From: DRGT01 sp022567895
GTDB taxonomy: Archaea > Thermoproteota > Nitrososphaeria > Nitrososphaerales > Nitrosopumilaceae
Length of the DNA stretch: 30,384 bases
Assembly (NCBI GenBank): GCA_022567895.1
Contig: JADFGC010000009.1
Span: forward strand, 1 to 30,384
Direction of reading: 5' to 3'
Below the pieces are notes generated by a model that was given only the letters and a program-made list of their open reading frames with translations, ran no database searches and was not told the DNA's origin. Shown here piece after piece: positions 7,785 to 15,570 of this stretch (positions within the stretch are counted from its first letter, which is position 1; each line of letters opens with the position of its first letter). Position numbers and translations under genes: made by a program.

Positions 7785-8090
7785 TTACATTTTATACACA
7801 ATCAAAAAAGGGACACCATCAATTTCTTTTATGCCATCCTCAGAACCAATTCCAAGACTTGTTGATAAAGAAACAATTTCTTTTCCAACCATGTTAATAA
7901 TTGAAGAATTTTTTAGAAGGGTTTTTGCTTCTTCTTTTTCGACTATTTTTTCTCCATAATAGCTTTGACTGATATGAACTTCAAGTTCTTTTTCGGATAT
8001 TTTTTTTCCTAACAAATTAGCATCGCAAATATTCAGCATTGCATTTTTTTGATAATCTGTTAGTTTGATTGAGAATGACATTTCATGCAT
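7785..8090 (-). CDS. DUF424 family protein
   Basis: A small archaeal protein of 101 residues. The pattern ICDANLLGKKISEKELEVHISQSYYGEKIVEKEEAKTLL, then INMVGKEIVSL and a closing IDGVPFLIVYK, matches the DUF424 family as I know it ('CDeeLLGk ... l.v...FY.ge.v ... NlVGe ... I.GVPH'). Biochemical role is unknown; members are often found near translation genes, as here, directly behind aIF2-beta. Two starts are possible, ATG 8090 (overlapping aIF2-beta by 8 bases) and ATG 8081, four codons apart. The final His of the family's 'GVPH' is Phe here. Confidence 0.82.
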   Translation of the reverse strand: MHEMSFSIKLTDYQKNAMLNICDANLLGKKISEKELEVHISQSYYGEKIVEKEEAKTLLKNSSIINMVGKEIVSLSTSLGIGSEDGIKEIDGVPFLIVYKM

Positions 8091-8526
8091 ACTTTCCTTT
8101 CATTGTTGATTTTGCACCACATGCTTCACAAATTAAAAATGTGATTCTATTTTCTTTGACAATTTTTGTGTCTGGACTTCTACAGGTAGGACATTCAAGA
8201 TAGTCTTTTACATAAATTTGGAATAAGCGTGTAAAATCATCTGGATCTCTTCTTCCAATAAACATGGCTTTATCTCCAATTCGTTCTGCAGGAACAGCAA
8301 ATTCTTTTGAAAGATATTGAAGAACTTTGTCAGGATTTCTACGTAGGATTTTTGGAAATTCAGCAAAATTCCGCAAAAAAGTCTTTTGTCCTTCCCACAT
8401 TACATCGACTGTAGGCAACTCAAACCTAGTGGTGGTTTGTTTTTTTTCATCTGAGAGATTGCCTTCAATACGTTTGAGGAGTTTTTCATAATCTGCCTTT
8501 GTCATATTTTTTAAAAAACTAGACAC
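8083..8526 (-). CDS. eif2B: translation initiation factor aIF2 subunit beta
   Basis: This is the beta subunit of the heterotrimeric factor that brings Met-tRNAi to the small subunit. The N-terminal helix YEKLLKRIEGNL contacts the gamma subunit; the alpha-beta core contains WEGQKTFLRNFAEFPKILRR and AVPAERIGDKAMFIGR. The C-terminal zinc ribbon has Cys112, Cys115, Cys133 and Cys136 (ECPTC ... CEAC). Length (147 or 140) is typical. The GTG at 8526 gives the longer form; the ATG at 8505 would drop seven residues and fits the family just as well. It overlaps DUF424 by up to eight bases and sits 42 bases behind the DUF5679 gene. Confidence 0.95.
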   Translation of the reverse strand: MSSFLKNMTKADYEKLLKRIEGNLSDEKKQTTTRFELPTVDVMWEGQKTFLRNFAEFPKILRRNPDKVLQYLSKEFAVPAERIGDKAMFIGRRDPDDFTRLFQIYVKDYLECPTCRSPDTKIVKENRITFLICEACGAKSTMKGKYA

Positions 8527-8568
8527 CCTATATGGGTTTTCTAAAAAAGGGACTTTGTGGTAGTCTTC

Positions 8569-8712
8569 CTACATTTTTCCTATTCGGAAAACTTTTGTTC
8601 CACATTTTGGACATGTACCTTTTACAGCTGGACGTCCGTTCTTTAGTGTAGTTTCTTCAGGATCTTTGATATCTCTCTTTGCTCTGCATTTTACACAATA
8701 TGCTGTAACCAT
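8569..8712 (-). CDS. DUF5679-type small zinc-binding protein, 47 aa
   Basis: Only 47 residues long. It starts MVTAYCVKCRAKRDIKDPE and ends KGTCPKCGTKVFRIGKM, with two CxxC pairs (residues 6/9 and 34/37) separated by a basic linker that includes LKNGRPAVKG. This layout is that of the DUF5679 family, small treble-clef/zinc-ribbon proteins sometimes seen as tails of topoisomerase I. A nucleic-acid-binding role is inferred from the fold. It is the first gene of the minus-strand run into aIF2-beta. The start is ATG with no competing candidate nearby. Confidence 0.85.
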   Translation of the reverse strand: MVTAYCVKCRAKRDIKDPEETTLKNGRPAVKGTCPKCGTKVFRIGKM

Positions 8713-8962
8713 TCTAAAAAATCTCGGCTTTTGTTCTATTTAGGAAGATGCTGTAAAAATTATTTAACTATAGACTAGAGTAGTGTAAGTTTTCAAACCA
8801 TTATGATGGAATAGTTGAAATTTATTTGCAGAAAATTCTAATTTTTTCATTATTTTGACATAGTTTTAATTTAGAAATGATAATTTCTTATTTTTTCTAA
8901 AAATGAGCAAAAATTTTGAATCATTTAACCAGTTATAAACAGCATGAAAAGGTTTGAGATAA
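8713..8962. other. 250-base intergenic region between divergent genes
   Basis: This is the longest gap in the window. It is very A/T-rich and holds no credible ORF or tRNA. At the right end a TATA-like AGTTATAAAC (8931-8940) sits about 27 bases before the ATG at 8963. The left part should contain the promoter of the minus-strand DUF5679/aIF2-beta unit, but no single box stands out. I see no convincing hairpin or C/D-box pair. Confidence 0.5.
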
Positions 8963-9460
8963 ATGGCATCAAAAAAGGGAATTTCCCTAACTATTGGGGT
9001 TTTGGCAGCTATAACTATGGCCAGTTTTGTATTTTGGTTTTTACCTCAGAATTCTGAGATAACTTTTGTTGTTTCAGATTTCGAATCTCATCTAGATGGG
9101 GTCAAAAATGTTCATGGGGTAATAAGCGAAGCTGTTGATACAGAATTTCAAAATTTGTTAGATGGAAATATTTCTCCTAAAGAGTATATTGAACAAGCTG
9201 AAATATCAACTGTACAAATCAATTCTCAAATCATACAATTAGTTGAAAGTAAAGCAACAGAAGAATGGCTTGAAAGCTACATCAGCTATATTGAAGCTCT
9301 AAAACATTACAACACCTATGTCAGAGAAACCATTGTTGCTGCAGCCATGATTGAAGAAGGTACAGAATCTGCTGAAATTGAAGAATTCATAACCAAAATT
9401 AGTCAATTTAAAGAAAATTCAGAGTCACACATATTCAAGTCAGATAATTCCAGACCCTGA
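8963..9460 (+). CDS. hypothetical protein with an N-terminal membrane anchor, 165 aa
   Basis: The family is not recognised. A positively charged start (MASKKG) precedes a hydrophobic segment at about residues 7-27 (SLTIGVLAAITMASFVFWFL), which acts as a signal anchor or signal peptide. The rest (30-165) is acidic, rich in Glu/Ile/Ser, and predicted to be a helical bundle outside the cell (IRREGULAR heptad spacing around AEISTVQINSQIIQLVESKA). No Cys is present. It has its own promoter and is followed by a DUF373 gene on the same strand 77 bases later. Function is unknown. Confidence 0.72.
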   Translation: MASKKGISLTIGVLAAITMASFVFWFLPQNSEITFVVSDFESHLDGVKNVHGVISEAVDTEFQNLLDGNISPKEYIEQAEISTVQINSQIIQLVESKATEEWLESYISYIEALKHYNTYVRETIVAAAMIEEGTESAEIEEFITKISQFKENSESHIFKSDNSRP

Positions 9461-9537
9461 TTTGATTTCAAAGACCTAAGTATAATATTTTCAAAGGTTG
9501 GAAATCGTTAAAAAGCAATTTTGTAATAATACTATGA

Positions 9538-10695
9538 ATGTCTCAAAAGACCGGTAAGATTGAGAAGGATGTCAAAGCGTCCACAGTAAGTAAACTGCTA
9601 GTAATTTGTGTTGATAGAGATGATGATGTAGGTGAAAAAACTGGAATTCAGACTCCAGTAGTTGGAAGAAATGCATGTATTGAAGCTGCTCAAAGATTAG
9701 CGTTAGAAGATCCTGAGGATGCAGATACTAATTCGATTTTTGCTGCAATAAAGACATTTGAAGATTTGATTAGCAGAGGATATGAAGCACAAGTTGTGAC
9801 AGTTACTGGAGTAAAAAATAGAGGAGTGAAAGCAGATGAAAAAATTGCATCCGAAATAAGATCTGTTTTACAAAAATTTTCTGCCAACGGTGCAGTAATT
9901 GTTTCAGATGGTGAAGATGATGAAAGTGTTATTCCAGTTATTCAAAATGTACTTCCAGTAATCTCTGTACAAAGAGTTGTGATGAAAGTAAGTAGAAGTG
10001 TAGAGTATTCTTATGCAGTTTTTGGTAAATACTTGAAAATGATTGCTTATGATTCAAAATATTCAAAATTCTTTTTAGGTGTTCCTGGAATTTTGCTTTT
10101 GATTGGTGGAATTGCAACAGTTGTTGGTTATACTGCAGAAATATTTGCTGTTCTTGTAAGTATTCTTGGTGGTGCATTTTTGATCAGAGCATTTGATGTT
10201 GATAGAGCTTGGTCTAATTGGACAAAGCCCACGCCTTCTGGATTTATCAGATTGTTTACATTAATTGCAGGAATAATTCTAATGTTATCTTCAGTTTCAG
10301 CTGGAGTTGTAGCTGTTGATGTTAGTTTAATAGAACCTGAAACTGAGCTCATCAATATTATTTCTAACAAAGTTGTAATGGGACAGTTCTTTGCAGGTGC
10401 ACTACCAATTCTATGGATTGGAATTGGTTCAATATTTGCTGGAACATTTCTCAGTAATTGGTTAGGTGGAGTTTCAAGACAAATTACAGATACATTGAGA
10501 TTAGTTGTATTGTTATCTTTGTATCCGACAGTTTATCAATTTACAAATATCTTAATCAATGATGAAAGCTCTTTTACTCTTATTCCTCCACTACTGGCAG
10601 GTTTGGCTGCAACTATAGTTTCAGCAACAATTTTGTTCAAAAAATATAGAAAGCGTTCAGTTCAAGAAATGCAAGAAGATTCAAGTTCAGACTAG
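9538..10695 (+). CDS. DUF373 family integral membrane protein
   Basis: The 385-residue product has an N-terminal cytoplasmic domain (about 18-170), beginning KLLVICVDRDDDVGEKTGI with a conserved Asp cluster and including VVGRNACIEAAQRLALEDPEDAD and the VIVSDGEDDE segment. This is the signature of the archaeal DUF373 family, named 'predicted membrane protein' in many archaea. The C-terminal half holds about five or six hydrophobic segments between 178 and 370. The acidic DRDDD and DGEDDE motifs suggest a nucleotide- or metal-binding site, but no reaction is established. A TATA-like CGTTAAAAAG (9506-9515) lies about 27 bases before the ATG at 9538, indicating leaderless transcription. Confidence 0.86.
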   Translation: MSQKTGKIEKDVKASTVSKLLVICVDRDDDVGEKTGIQTPVVGRNACIEAAQRLALEDPEDADTNSIFAAIKTFEDLISRGYEAQVVTVTGVKNRGVKADEKIASEIRSVLQKFSANGAVIVSDGEDDESVIPVIQNVLPVISVQRVVMKVSRSVEYSYAVFGKYLKMIAYDSKYSKFFLGVPGILLLIGGIATVVGYTAEIFAVLVSILGGAFLIRAFDVDRAWSNWTKPTPSGFIRLFTLIAGIILMLSSVSAGVVAVDVSLIEPETELINIISNKVVMGQFFAGALPILWIGIGSIFAGTFLSNWLGGVSRQITDTLRLVVLLSLYPTVYQFTNILINDESSFTLIPPLLAGLAATIVSATILFKKYRKRSVQEMQEDSSSD

Positions 10696-10720
10696 AATTC
10701 TTTACCCTTGTGTAAGAATT
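10696..10720 (+). terminator. short hairpin directly after the DUF373 stop
   Basis: AATTCTTTAC and GTAAGAATT pair as a 9-bp stem with one bulged T and a six-base loop, immediately after the stop codon. There is no T-run behind it, so it is not a classical archaeal terminator; it may stabilise the transcript end. Confidence 0.35.
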
Positions 10721-10862
10721 AGAATAAAAACAATCATATCTATTCATTTCATTATTCATAAAAAGGTGAAAAATAATAAAATTCAAAGATACCGCATTAA
10801 ATATTTCAGGCCTTTACAGATTATATTCTAAAAAATTAGAAAAAGAGATTCTCAATGATTCT

Positions 10863-11564
10863 ATGCCTAATCATATAGCCGTAATACTTGATGGAAATAG
10901 AAGATGGGCGAAAAGAAATCTTAGCTTCACAAAAACTGGACATTTCAGAGGGGCAGATGCAGTAGAGAATCTTCTTGATTGGTGTGAGGAATTTGATATC
11001 AAAATTATTACTTTGTATGCATTATCAGCAGAAAATCTGAATAGAAAAGATGAAGAATTAGAATATCTTTTTGACTTGATTAAAAATAGACTAGAAAAAC
11101 TGTACAATGATCCAAGAATTCATAGAAATAAAATGAGAGTTAAAGCAATTGGAAAAATTGAGCTATTACCAGATTCCATTAAAGATGTACTAAAAAGATT
11201 GGATGATGTGACAAAGAATTATGATGAACATTTTCTTAACATTGCCTTAGCCTATGGGGGACAAGATGAGTTAATTGATGCAGTGAAAAAAATTGTTCTA
11301 AAAATTAGTGAAGGCTCATTAAAAGTTGATGACATTAATAAAAAAGAAATTGAATCAAATCTTTACACTTCCCATTTACCACAATCATCCCCTGACATGA
11401 TTCTAAGAACATCTGGTGAAAGGAGATTAAGTGGATTCTTGTTATGGCAAAGTGCATATAGTGAACTTATTTTTATGGATATTTTTTGGCCAGGATTCCG
11501 AAAAATTGATCTCATGAGAGCAATTAGGACTTTTCAAAAAAGAAAAAGACGTCTTGGTAAGTAA
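10863..11564 (+). CDS. uppS: cis-prenyltransferase (polyprenyl diphosphate synthase, UppS family)
   Basis: The enzyme elongates an allylic diphosphate with isopentenyl diphosphate in cis configuration to make the lipid carrier for glycan assembly. Seen: the catalytic Asp in IAVILDGNRRWAKR (D10), the ITLYALSAENLNR motif, LNIALAYGGQDEL and the C-terminal ILRTSGERRLSGFLLWQSAYSELIF. Length from this ATG (233) is near the family minimum. The same frame stays open upstream to 10770 and encodes a protein-like segment (NISGLYRLYSKKLEKEI), so the true N-terminus probably lies near 10766-10776 even though no ATG, GTG or TTG is in frame there. An archaeal dolichol-type product is inferred. The family call is firm; the start is not. 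Confidence 0.93.
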   Translation: MPNHIAVILDGNRRWAKRNLSFTKTGHFRGADAVENLLDWCEEFDIKIITLYALSAENLNRKDEELEYLFDLIKNRLEKLYNDPRIHRNKMRVKAIGKIELLPDSIKDVLKRLDDVTKNYDEHFLNIALAYGGQDELIDAVKKIVLKISEGSLKVDDINKKEIESNLYTSHLPQSSPDMILRTSGERRLSGFLLWQSAYSELIFMDIFWPGFRKIDLMRAIRTFQKRKRRLGK

Positions 11565-11593
11565 TTATAGTGTTTAATCAAAATTAAATAAAA

Positions 11594-12004
11594 TTGAATG
11601 AAAAATCATCCGGTACAGTAATTTTTAGAGATACTCCTGAAGGAATTGTATTTCTTTTACTTCATTATCCTTCTGGACATTGGGATTTCGTGAAGGGGAA
11701 AATGGAGACAGGTGAAAATCCTCTTGACACAGTGGTTAGAGAGGCAAAAGAAGAAACAGGAATTTCGGATTTGAATTTTGTAGAGGGATTTGAAGAAAAT
11801 ATTGAATATGATTTTCAATTTGAAGGAGAACTAATTCATAAAAAAGTGGTTTTTTATTTAGCAAAAACAAATACTGAAAAAATTACAATTTCGCATGAAC
11901 ATTTAGACTTTGTTTGGTTAGATTACAAAAGTGCATTTGAAAAGACAACTTATCAAAATGCAAAATCAGTGTTATCAAAAGCTAATCAATTACTTTTCAA
12001 GTGA
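11594..12004 (+). CDS. Nudix hydrolase, Ap4A hydrolase-like
   Basis: The 136-residue product contains a perfect Nudix box, GKMETGENPLDTVVREAKEETGI (35-57), which binds the metal ions that cleave nucleoside diphosphates linked to another moiety. The upstream LLLHYPSGHWDFVKGKME matches asymmetrical bis(5'-nucleosyl)-tetraphosphatase relatives, in which WDFPKGH is usual. The C-terminal EHLDFVWLDYKSA is the standard closing strand and helix. Start is TTG; an ATG four bases later is out of frame. It overlaps the convergent pyrF by 15 bases. The exact substrate (Ap4A or another) is inferred from the family. Confidence 0.88.
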   Translation: MNEKSSGTVIFRDTPEGIVFLLLHYPSGHWDFVKGKMETGENPLDTVVREAKEETGISDLNFVEGFEENIEYDFQFEGELIHKKVVFYLAKTNTEKITISHEHLDFVWLDYKSAFEKTTYQNAKSVLSKANQLLFK

Positions 12005-12733
12005 TTCTAAATGTAATATTTTTGCAACAGAAATTGGATTTTTAGCATTTAGAATTGTTCTACCAACAATAAAAAAGTCAGTACCAGCGTTTAATGCACT
12101 TTTAATTTTTCCACCCTGAGTACCAATTCCTGGAGAATAAATTGACAAGTTGTTTTTAGCTTTTTTCTTGCAATAGCTAATAATTTTAGGAGCTGTTGCA
12201 CCGGCAATTATTCCATCAGCATTTTCAGAAATTGCCCAGTCTAAAAATAACTCATATAGTTTTTTTTGGTTTCTAGAATATTTTACATTCATTTCATATG
12301 ATAATTTTGCTTCTGGTGCACTCATATGGCAAAGAGTAATCACGCCTTTGTTTTTCTTGTGAGCAGAATCAATAATTTTTTTCAAACTATTTTTTCCCAT
12401 AATTGGATTGACAATAACTGCATCAAAACCTAATTTCCAAAGAATTTCTATTGCATTTTCATTTGTATTTCCAATATCATTTAGTTTGATATCAGCAATT
12501 GTTACAAGACCATACTTGTGTGCAATTTTGTTAATTTTGGTAATTTCTTTACTTCCAAGTGGAAGTAACAGATGAAAATTAATTTTTAGACCACAAAGAT
12601 ATTTACTTAATTTTTTGATGTTTGAGATGGTTTTTGATTCTAGATTTTTTTGGGTTGGTGGATAGTCATTAGCTAAGATCAGTCTACCCTTTTTTTCAGA
12701 AATTAACTTGATTCTAGTTTTGAACTTGGTCAT
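11990..12733 (-). CDS. pyrF: orotidine 5'-phosphate decarboxylase
   Basis: This enzyme decarboxylates OMP to UMP, the last step of pyrimidine synthesis. The 247-residue TIM barrel shows the substrate Asp/Lys region RLILANDY and GLKINFHLLL, the catalytic DIKLNDIGNT (DxKxxD), a phosphate-loop YSPGIGTQGG and the final VGRTI. The motifs are complete, though the sequence is rich in Lys/Ile and divergent, as expected for an A/T-rich archaeon. It starts 20 bases inside the upstream unknown gene (12714-13376), so the two are coupled. It runs convergently into the Nudix gene. Confidence 0.93.
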   Translation of the reverse strand: MTKFKTRIKLISEKKGRLILANDYPPTQKNLESKTISNIKKLSKYLCGLKINFHLLLPLGSKEITKINKIAHKYGLVTIADIKLNDIGNTNENAIEILWKLGFDAVIVNPIMGKNSLKKIIDSAHKKNKGVITLCHMSAPEAKLSYEMNVKYSRNQKKLYELFLDWAISENADGIIAGATAPKIISYCKKKAKNNLSIYSPGIGTQGGKIKSALNAGTDFFIVGRTILNAKNPISVAKILHLESLEK

Positions 12734-13376
12734 AATCGACCAAAGGATGTGTGTCTTTCAATTTTATTATTTTGATATAGGAATACCCATGTTCCCCTGG
12801 ATTATCTACCAAAACAGGTTGGGTACCATTAGTAGTTGTGTATTTTAAGAATGGTTTTTTTGGTTCTTCAGGCAGAACTACGTGACAGAAATAGGATAAA
12901 CCATCTTCGTTAAAGTTCATGAATACTCCCATAAGCCATTTTCCATTATACGGGAAGGAAAACAGAGGAAAAGGAGACTCTTCAAAGCCGAAACTAAGTT
13001 TAGCGAGGCTAGCCGCATCCTCAAGTTCTATTGGATGGTATTTGTCTGCTGTACCATTTCCACTTTTTAGTGAGGCTGGGAGCGATTTGATTTTAACAAT
13101 TGGAGAGTAAAGCTTTGCAGTGTCTGTCGTGGAATTAACCACGGCTGATTCTTCTTTTCCAGCCTTGATATCATAGCAAAGATAATGTCCAAAGTTTTCA
13201 ATAGGGGTGAAATAGATAATTGGTTTCTCTTTAAGAAGATCCATTTGAACGGAAAGAACTTTTTTTCCCTCATGTTCATGAAGGAATGACACACGTGGTG
13301 CACGCTCTAATGCACAAACTAGTCGTGAAAATTCTAATGTTGATTCTAATTCAATGTACCTAGGTAATTTGTCCAC
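12714..13376 (-). CDS. hypothetical protein, 220 aa
   Basis: The family is not recognised. The product is soluble and rich in aromatic and Pro residues with regular beta-strand-like segments (for example KWLMGVFMNFNEDGLSYFCHVVLPEE), and it has no membrane segment or metal motif. The GTG start lies 41 bases downstream of purA; a TATA-like GTTTAAGTT on the reverse strand is about 26 bases upstream. Its 3' end overlaps pyrF by 20 bases, so it sits between two nucleotide-synthesis genes. That placement may be coincidental; no nucleotide-binding motif is visible. Confidence 0.7.
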   Translation of the reverse strand: MDKLPRYIELESTLEFSRLVCALERAPRVSFLHEHEGKKVLSVQMDLLKEKPIIYFTPIENFGHYLCYDIKAGKEESAVVNSTTDTAKLYSPIVKIKSLPASLKSGNGTADKYHPIELEDAASLAKLSFGFEESPFPLFSFPYNGKWLMGVFMNFNEDGLSYFCHVVLPEEPKKPFLKYTTTNGTQPVLVDNPGEHGYSYIKIIKLKDTHPLVDYDQVQN

Positions 13377-13417
13377 AGATTGTTTGAAATGTTAACCAAC
13401 TTAAACTTAACCAAAAA

Positions 13418-14419
13418 TTATTTTCTTCGATCAATAATTTGGTTAATTGCAGGTCCAGTTCCAATTATTGTCACAGGGACACCAAGTTCATCTTCTATTT
13501 TTTTTATGAATGCTTTAGCCTCAGCACTTAGATCATCGTATGAAGTTTTTCCTTCACTGTCAGGAAAGCGTACATCTAATTTTGTTATTGCGATTTGTGT
13601 CGCACTATTGAGCATGATTGCTCTTTTTGCTAATTCAAAATTAAATTCAGATGCACGCCTAGGTCTGCCTGTAACAGTTCCAAACTCAGACCAGCCTCTC
13701 TTTGAAAGTTCATCAGGATCAAGTTCATTCTCCAAAGGTCCTTTGCCTACTCTAGTCACATATGATTTGAAAACAACAATAACTTCATTCACATTTGTTG
13801 GTCCTAAGCCTACATCGGCACATATTCCAGAGGCTGTAACTTCTTTTGATGTTACAAATGGATATGTTCCATGCCATAGTGAAAGAAAGGTTCCTTGCGT
13901 ACCTTCAACTAGAACATTCTCATTATTTTTTAAAGCAGAATTTATCAAATCTGGAACATCAACAATATATTCAGAAAGTGAAGGAATATCTTTTCCTAGC
14001 TTTAGAGTTCTCATAGCTCGTTCAGCATTTGCAGGACCTGTTCCAGAACCCGTGCTTCCAATTTTTTCTTTGAGTTCACCTTTTGAATCTTGATTCAAAT
14101 GAGATTCTTCAATAATACCACAATGTCTATCAATAAATGCTCGTCCAGAAGCTTCAAAATCTTTTATTTCTTTTAAGAAAATTTCGGGATTTACTACAAC
14201 ACCAGGACCAATCAGAACTTTAGCATTCTTATTCAAAAAACCACTTGGTAGCATTCGAATTTTGTAAACCTTGTCACCATCTCGAACTGTATGACCTGCA
14301 TTTGGTCCAGCACCACCTCTAACAACAACTGTTGGATTATCATTTAATGCAAGATAAGAAATGATTTTTCCTTTGCCTTCATCTCCAAAAAATCCTCCCA
14401 CTACAACTGTTGCTGGCAC
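13418..14419 (-). CDS. purA: adenylosuccinate synthetase
   Basis: The enzyme joins IMP and aspartate using GTP, the first step from IMP to AMP. The 333-residue product has the N-terminal P-loop GDEGKGK (12-18), the GGAGPNAGHTV motif around residue 36, GSTGSGTGPANAERA and TVTGRPRRASEFN with the aspartate/GTP-binding region, and ITKLDVRFP near the guanine site. At 333 residues it is the short archaeal form compared with about 430 in bacteria. The start is GTG; an overlapping ATG is out of frame. A TATA-like box (14441-14450, reverse) lies about 27 bases upstream. Confidence 0.95.
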   Translation of the reverse strand: MPATVVVGGFFGDEGKGKIISYLALNDNPTVVVRGGAGPNAGHTVRDGDKVYKIRMLPSGFLNKNAKVLIGPGVVVNPEIFLKEIKDFEASGRAFIDRHCGIIEESHLNQDSKGELKEKIGSTGSGTGPANAERAMRTLKLGKDIPSLSEYIVDVPDLINSALKNNENVLVEGTQGTFLSLWHGTYPFVTSKEVTASGICADVGLGPTNVNEVIVVFKSYVTRVGKGPLENELDPDELSKRGWSEFGTVTGRPRRASEFNFELAKRAIMLNSATQIAITKLDVRFPDSEGKTSYDDLSAEAKAFIKKIEDELGVPVTIIGTGPAINQIIDRRK

Positions 14420-14440
14420 ATTCGAAAGCTTGAGAATCTT

Positions 14441-14477
14441 GTATTTAATCTAAAGTGTTTTGATACGATTTAATATT
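14441..14477. promoter_or_regulatory. divergent promoters for purA and the 14496 gene
   Basis: GATTAAATAC on the reverse strand (14441-14450) is centred about 27 bases before the purA GTG. ATTTAATATT on the forward strand (14468-14477) is centred about 24 bases before the ATG at 14496. Both spacings suggest leaderless messages and decide the start of the forward gene. Confidence 0.5.
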
Positions 14478-14495
14478 GAGATCTTTAGAGGGTAT

Positions 14496-14960
14496 ATGTT
14501 GAAAGAGGAAAATTTTGCAGGGAATATTATAATCAATCTTGCTAGTCTGCCTGACTTTTTAAGAAAGCCAATTTTGAAAAAAAGATTAACAGAGTTTTTC
14601 TCCATGTCTGAACATGAGAAAAACGAAATAATCGTTAACGCTTTAGAAGCAGGTCCAGGTATACCATTTCCAAATTTTTCTAAACTCTTTAAAACCTGGC
14701 TTGAAATTCTGGCTACTTTTAATGAATTTCAAAGAAATGAAATGTTTTTGAGATATTTTTTAGCGACAGTTCGATGGCCTCAAAAATTAATCGATTTTAA
14801 CTTGGATGGAATATTAGAAATTTTTATGTCTTTGAGCGAAAAGGAAAAATCTGTTATTTCAAAATCAATTATTAATATAATATCTGGATTAGAACCTGAT
14901 AAAAAACGGATAGCATTGATTTTGATTCCAGATAATGCTAAAGTTCAGATTGGGGTTTAG
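14496..14960 (+). CDS. hypothetical helical protein, 154 aa
   Basis: The family is not recognised. The product appears all-helical with repeating hydrophobic motifs; the segments SMSEHEKNEIIVNAL and SLSEKEKSVISKSII resemble each other, as does FNEFQRNEMFLRYF between them, suggesting an internal repeat of a helix-turn unit roughly 45 residues long. No Cys, metal or membrane motif is present. The ATG at 14496 is preferred over an in-frame TTG at 14460 because of promoter spacing and a purine-rich stretch (AGAGGG) before it. The 3' end overlaps the convergent YggX-like gene by 23 bases. Confidence 0.65.
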   Translation: MLKEENFAGNIIINLASLPDFLRKPILKKRLTEFFSMSEHEKNEIIVNALEAGPGIPFPNFSKLFKTWLEILATFNEFQRNEMFLRYFLATVRWPQKLIDFNLDGILEIFMSLSEKEKSVISKSIINIISGLEPDKKRIALILIPDNAKVQIGV

Positions 14961-15225
14961 TCTCTGGATTTCTATTGTCCTCATTAGAGTAATCAACTAC
15001 ATCTCCCTCAGGAGTCAATACGCCAGCGAAGATTTTCTCATGTTTTTTCAAAACCTTTCTATGATCAGGCATTGACATATCCAGTCTCATTTCATTCATC
15101 ACCATAATTCTATATTCTTTCCACTCTGCCCAGCATTTGTTGCAACAAGGATATTTTTCTCCCACTCGATCTAATTGTTCATCATCAGAAATTGGATTTT
15201 TGCACTTTGTGCAGTTTCTGGCCAT
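14938..15225 (-). CDS. YggX-like Fe(II)-trafficking protein with an N-terminal Cys cluster
   Basis: Residues 32-66 (CWAEWKEYRIMVMNEMRLDM..DHRKVLKKHEKIF) match the bacterial Fe(2+)-trafficking protein YggX, where the equivalent reads AWxxWxxxQTMLINExxLNMxxxEHRKxLExxMxxFLF. YggX protects Fe-S clusters from oxidants. Here the N-terminus differs: Cys5, Cys8, Cys27, Cys28 and Cys31 look like a zinc-ribbon or metal cluster in place of the single reactive Cys of YggX. A C-terminal acidic tail (EDNRNPE) follows. The start is ATG with a TATA-like stretch about 29 bases upstream. The homology is read by eye and the iron role is inferred. Confidence 0.72.
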   Translation of the reverse strand: MARNCTKCKNPISDDEQLDRVGEKYPCCNKCWAEWKEYRIMVMNEMRLDMSMPDHRKVLKKHEKIFAGVLTPEGDVVDYSNEDNRNPETKPQSEL

Positions 15226-15300
15226 AGATATCAGCCATTTGAAACTACTTTTATCTTTTTCAACCTAAACCAATAATTAATAATCAGAAGTATAAAAAAT

Positions 15301-15522
15301 GTGAAAATTAAATGCCCAAAGTGCAAAAAAGTTGCTGAACTTTCTCCTGATTTTTCAATGGTTAGATGTAAAAATTGTAATCTAGAAATGAGCTACGGAG
15401 AATATGTCAAATTTGTTGCCCATAGTGATGCCACTTATTCGGATATTCTTGGAGATTATACAGGTAGCACCGAAGGACAAACTGCAGGTAGTTTAGATGA
15501 TTGGGATTCACAATCTGGTTAA
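15301..15522 (+). CDS. small zinc-ribbon protein, 73 aa
   Basis: The N-terminus folds as a rubredoxin-like or zinc-ribbon knuckle pair: CPKC (residues 5-8) and CKNC (23-26), separated by 14 residues. The second half is acidic and rich in Ser/Asp/Gly (ending SLDDWDSQSG) and is probably disordered. The layout resembles the zinc ribbons of archaeal transcription proteins but has no further domain, so the role is unknown. The start is GTG. The AT-rich CAATAATTAATAATC (15271-15285) about 25 bases upstream is a likely TATA box. Confidence 0.7.
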   Translation: MKIKCPKCKKVAELSPDFSMVRCKNCNLEMSYGEYVKFVAHSDATYSDILGDYTGSTEGQTAGSLDDWDSQSG

Positions 15523-15570
15523 ATGATTCATTATGTTAAAATAATTAGTTTCAAGGATTGTTTACCATAG

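Noticed and set aside
8801..8850. Possible C/D-box small RNA around ATGATGG
   Set aside because: The C-box match is imperfect and no D box (CTGA) at suitable distance with flanking terminal stem was found.
13380..14093. Long plus-strand ORF of 237 codons
   Set aside because: It lies entirely antisense to purA, whose motifs are complete, and it has a biased Ser/Phe/Pro-rich composition typical of a shadow frame.
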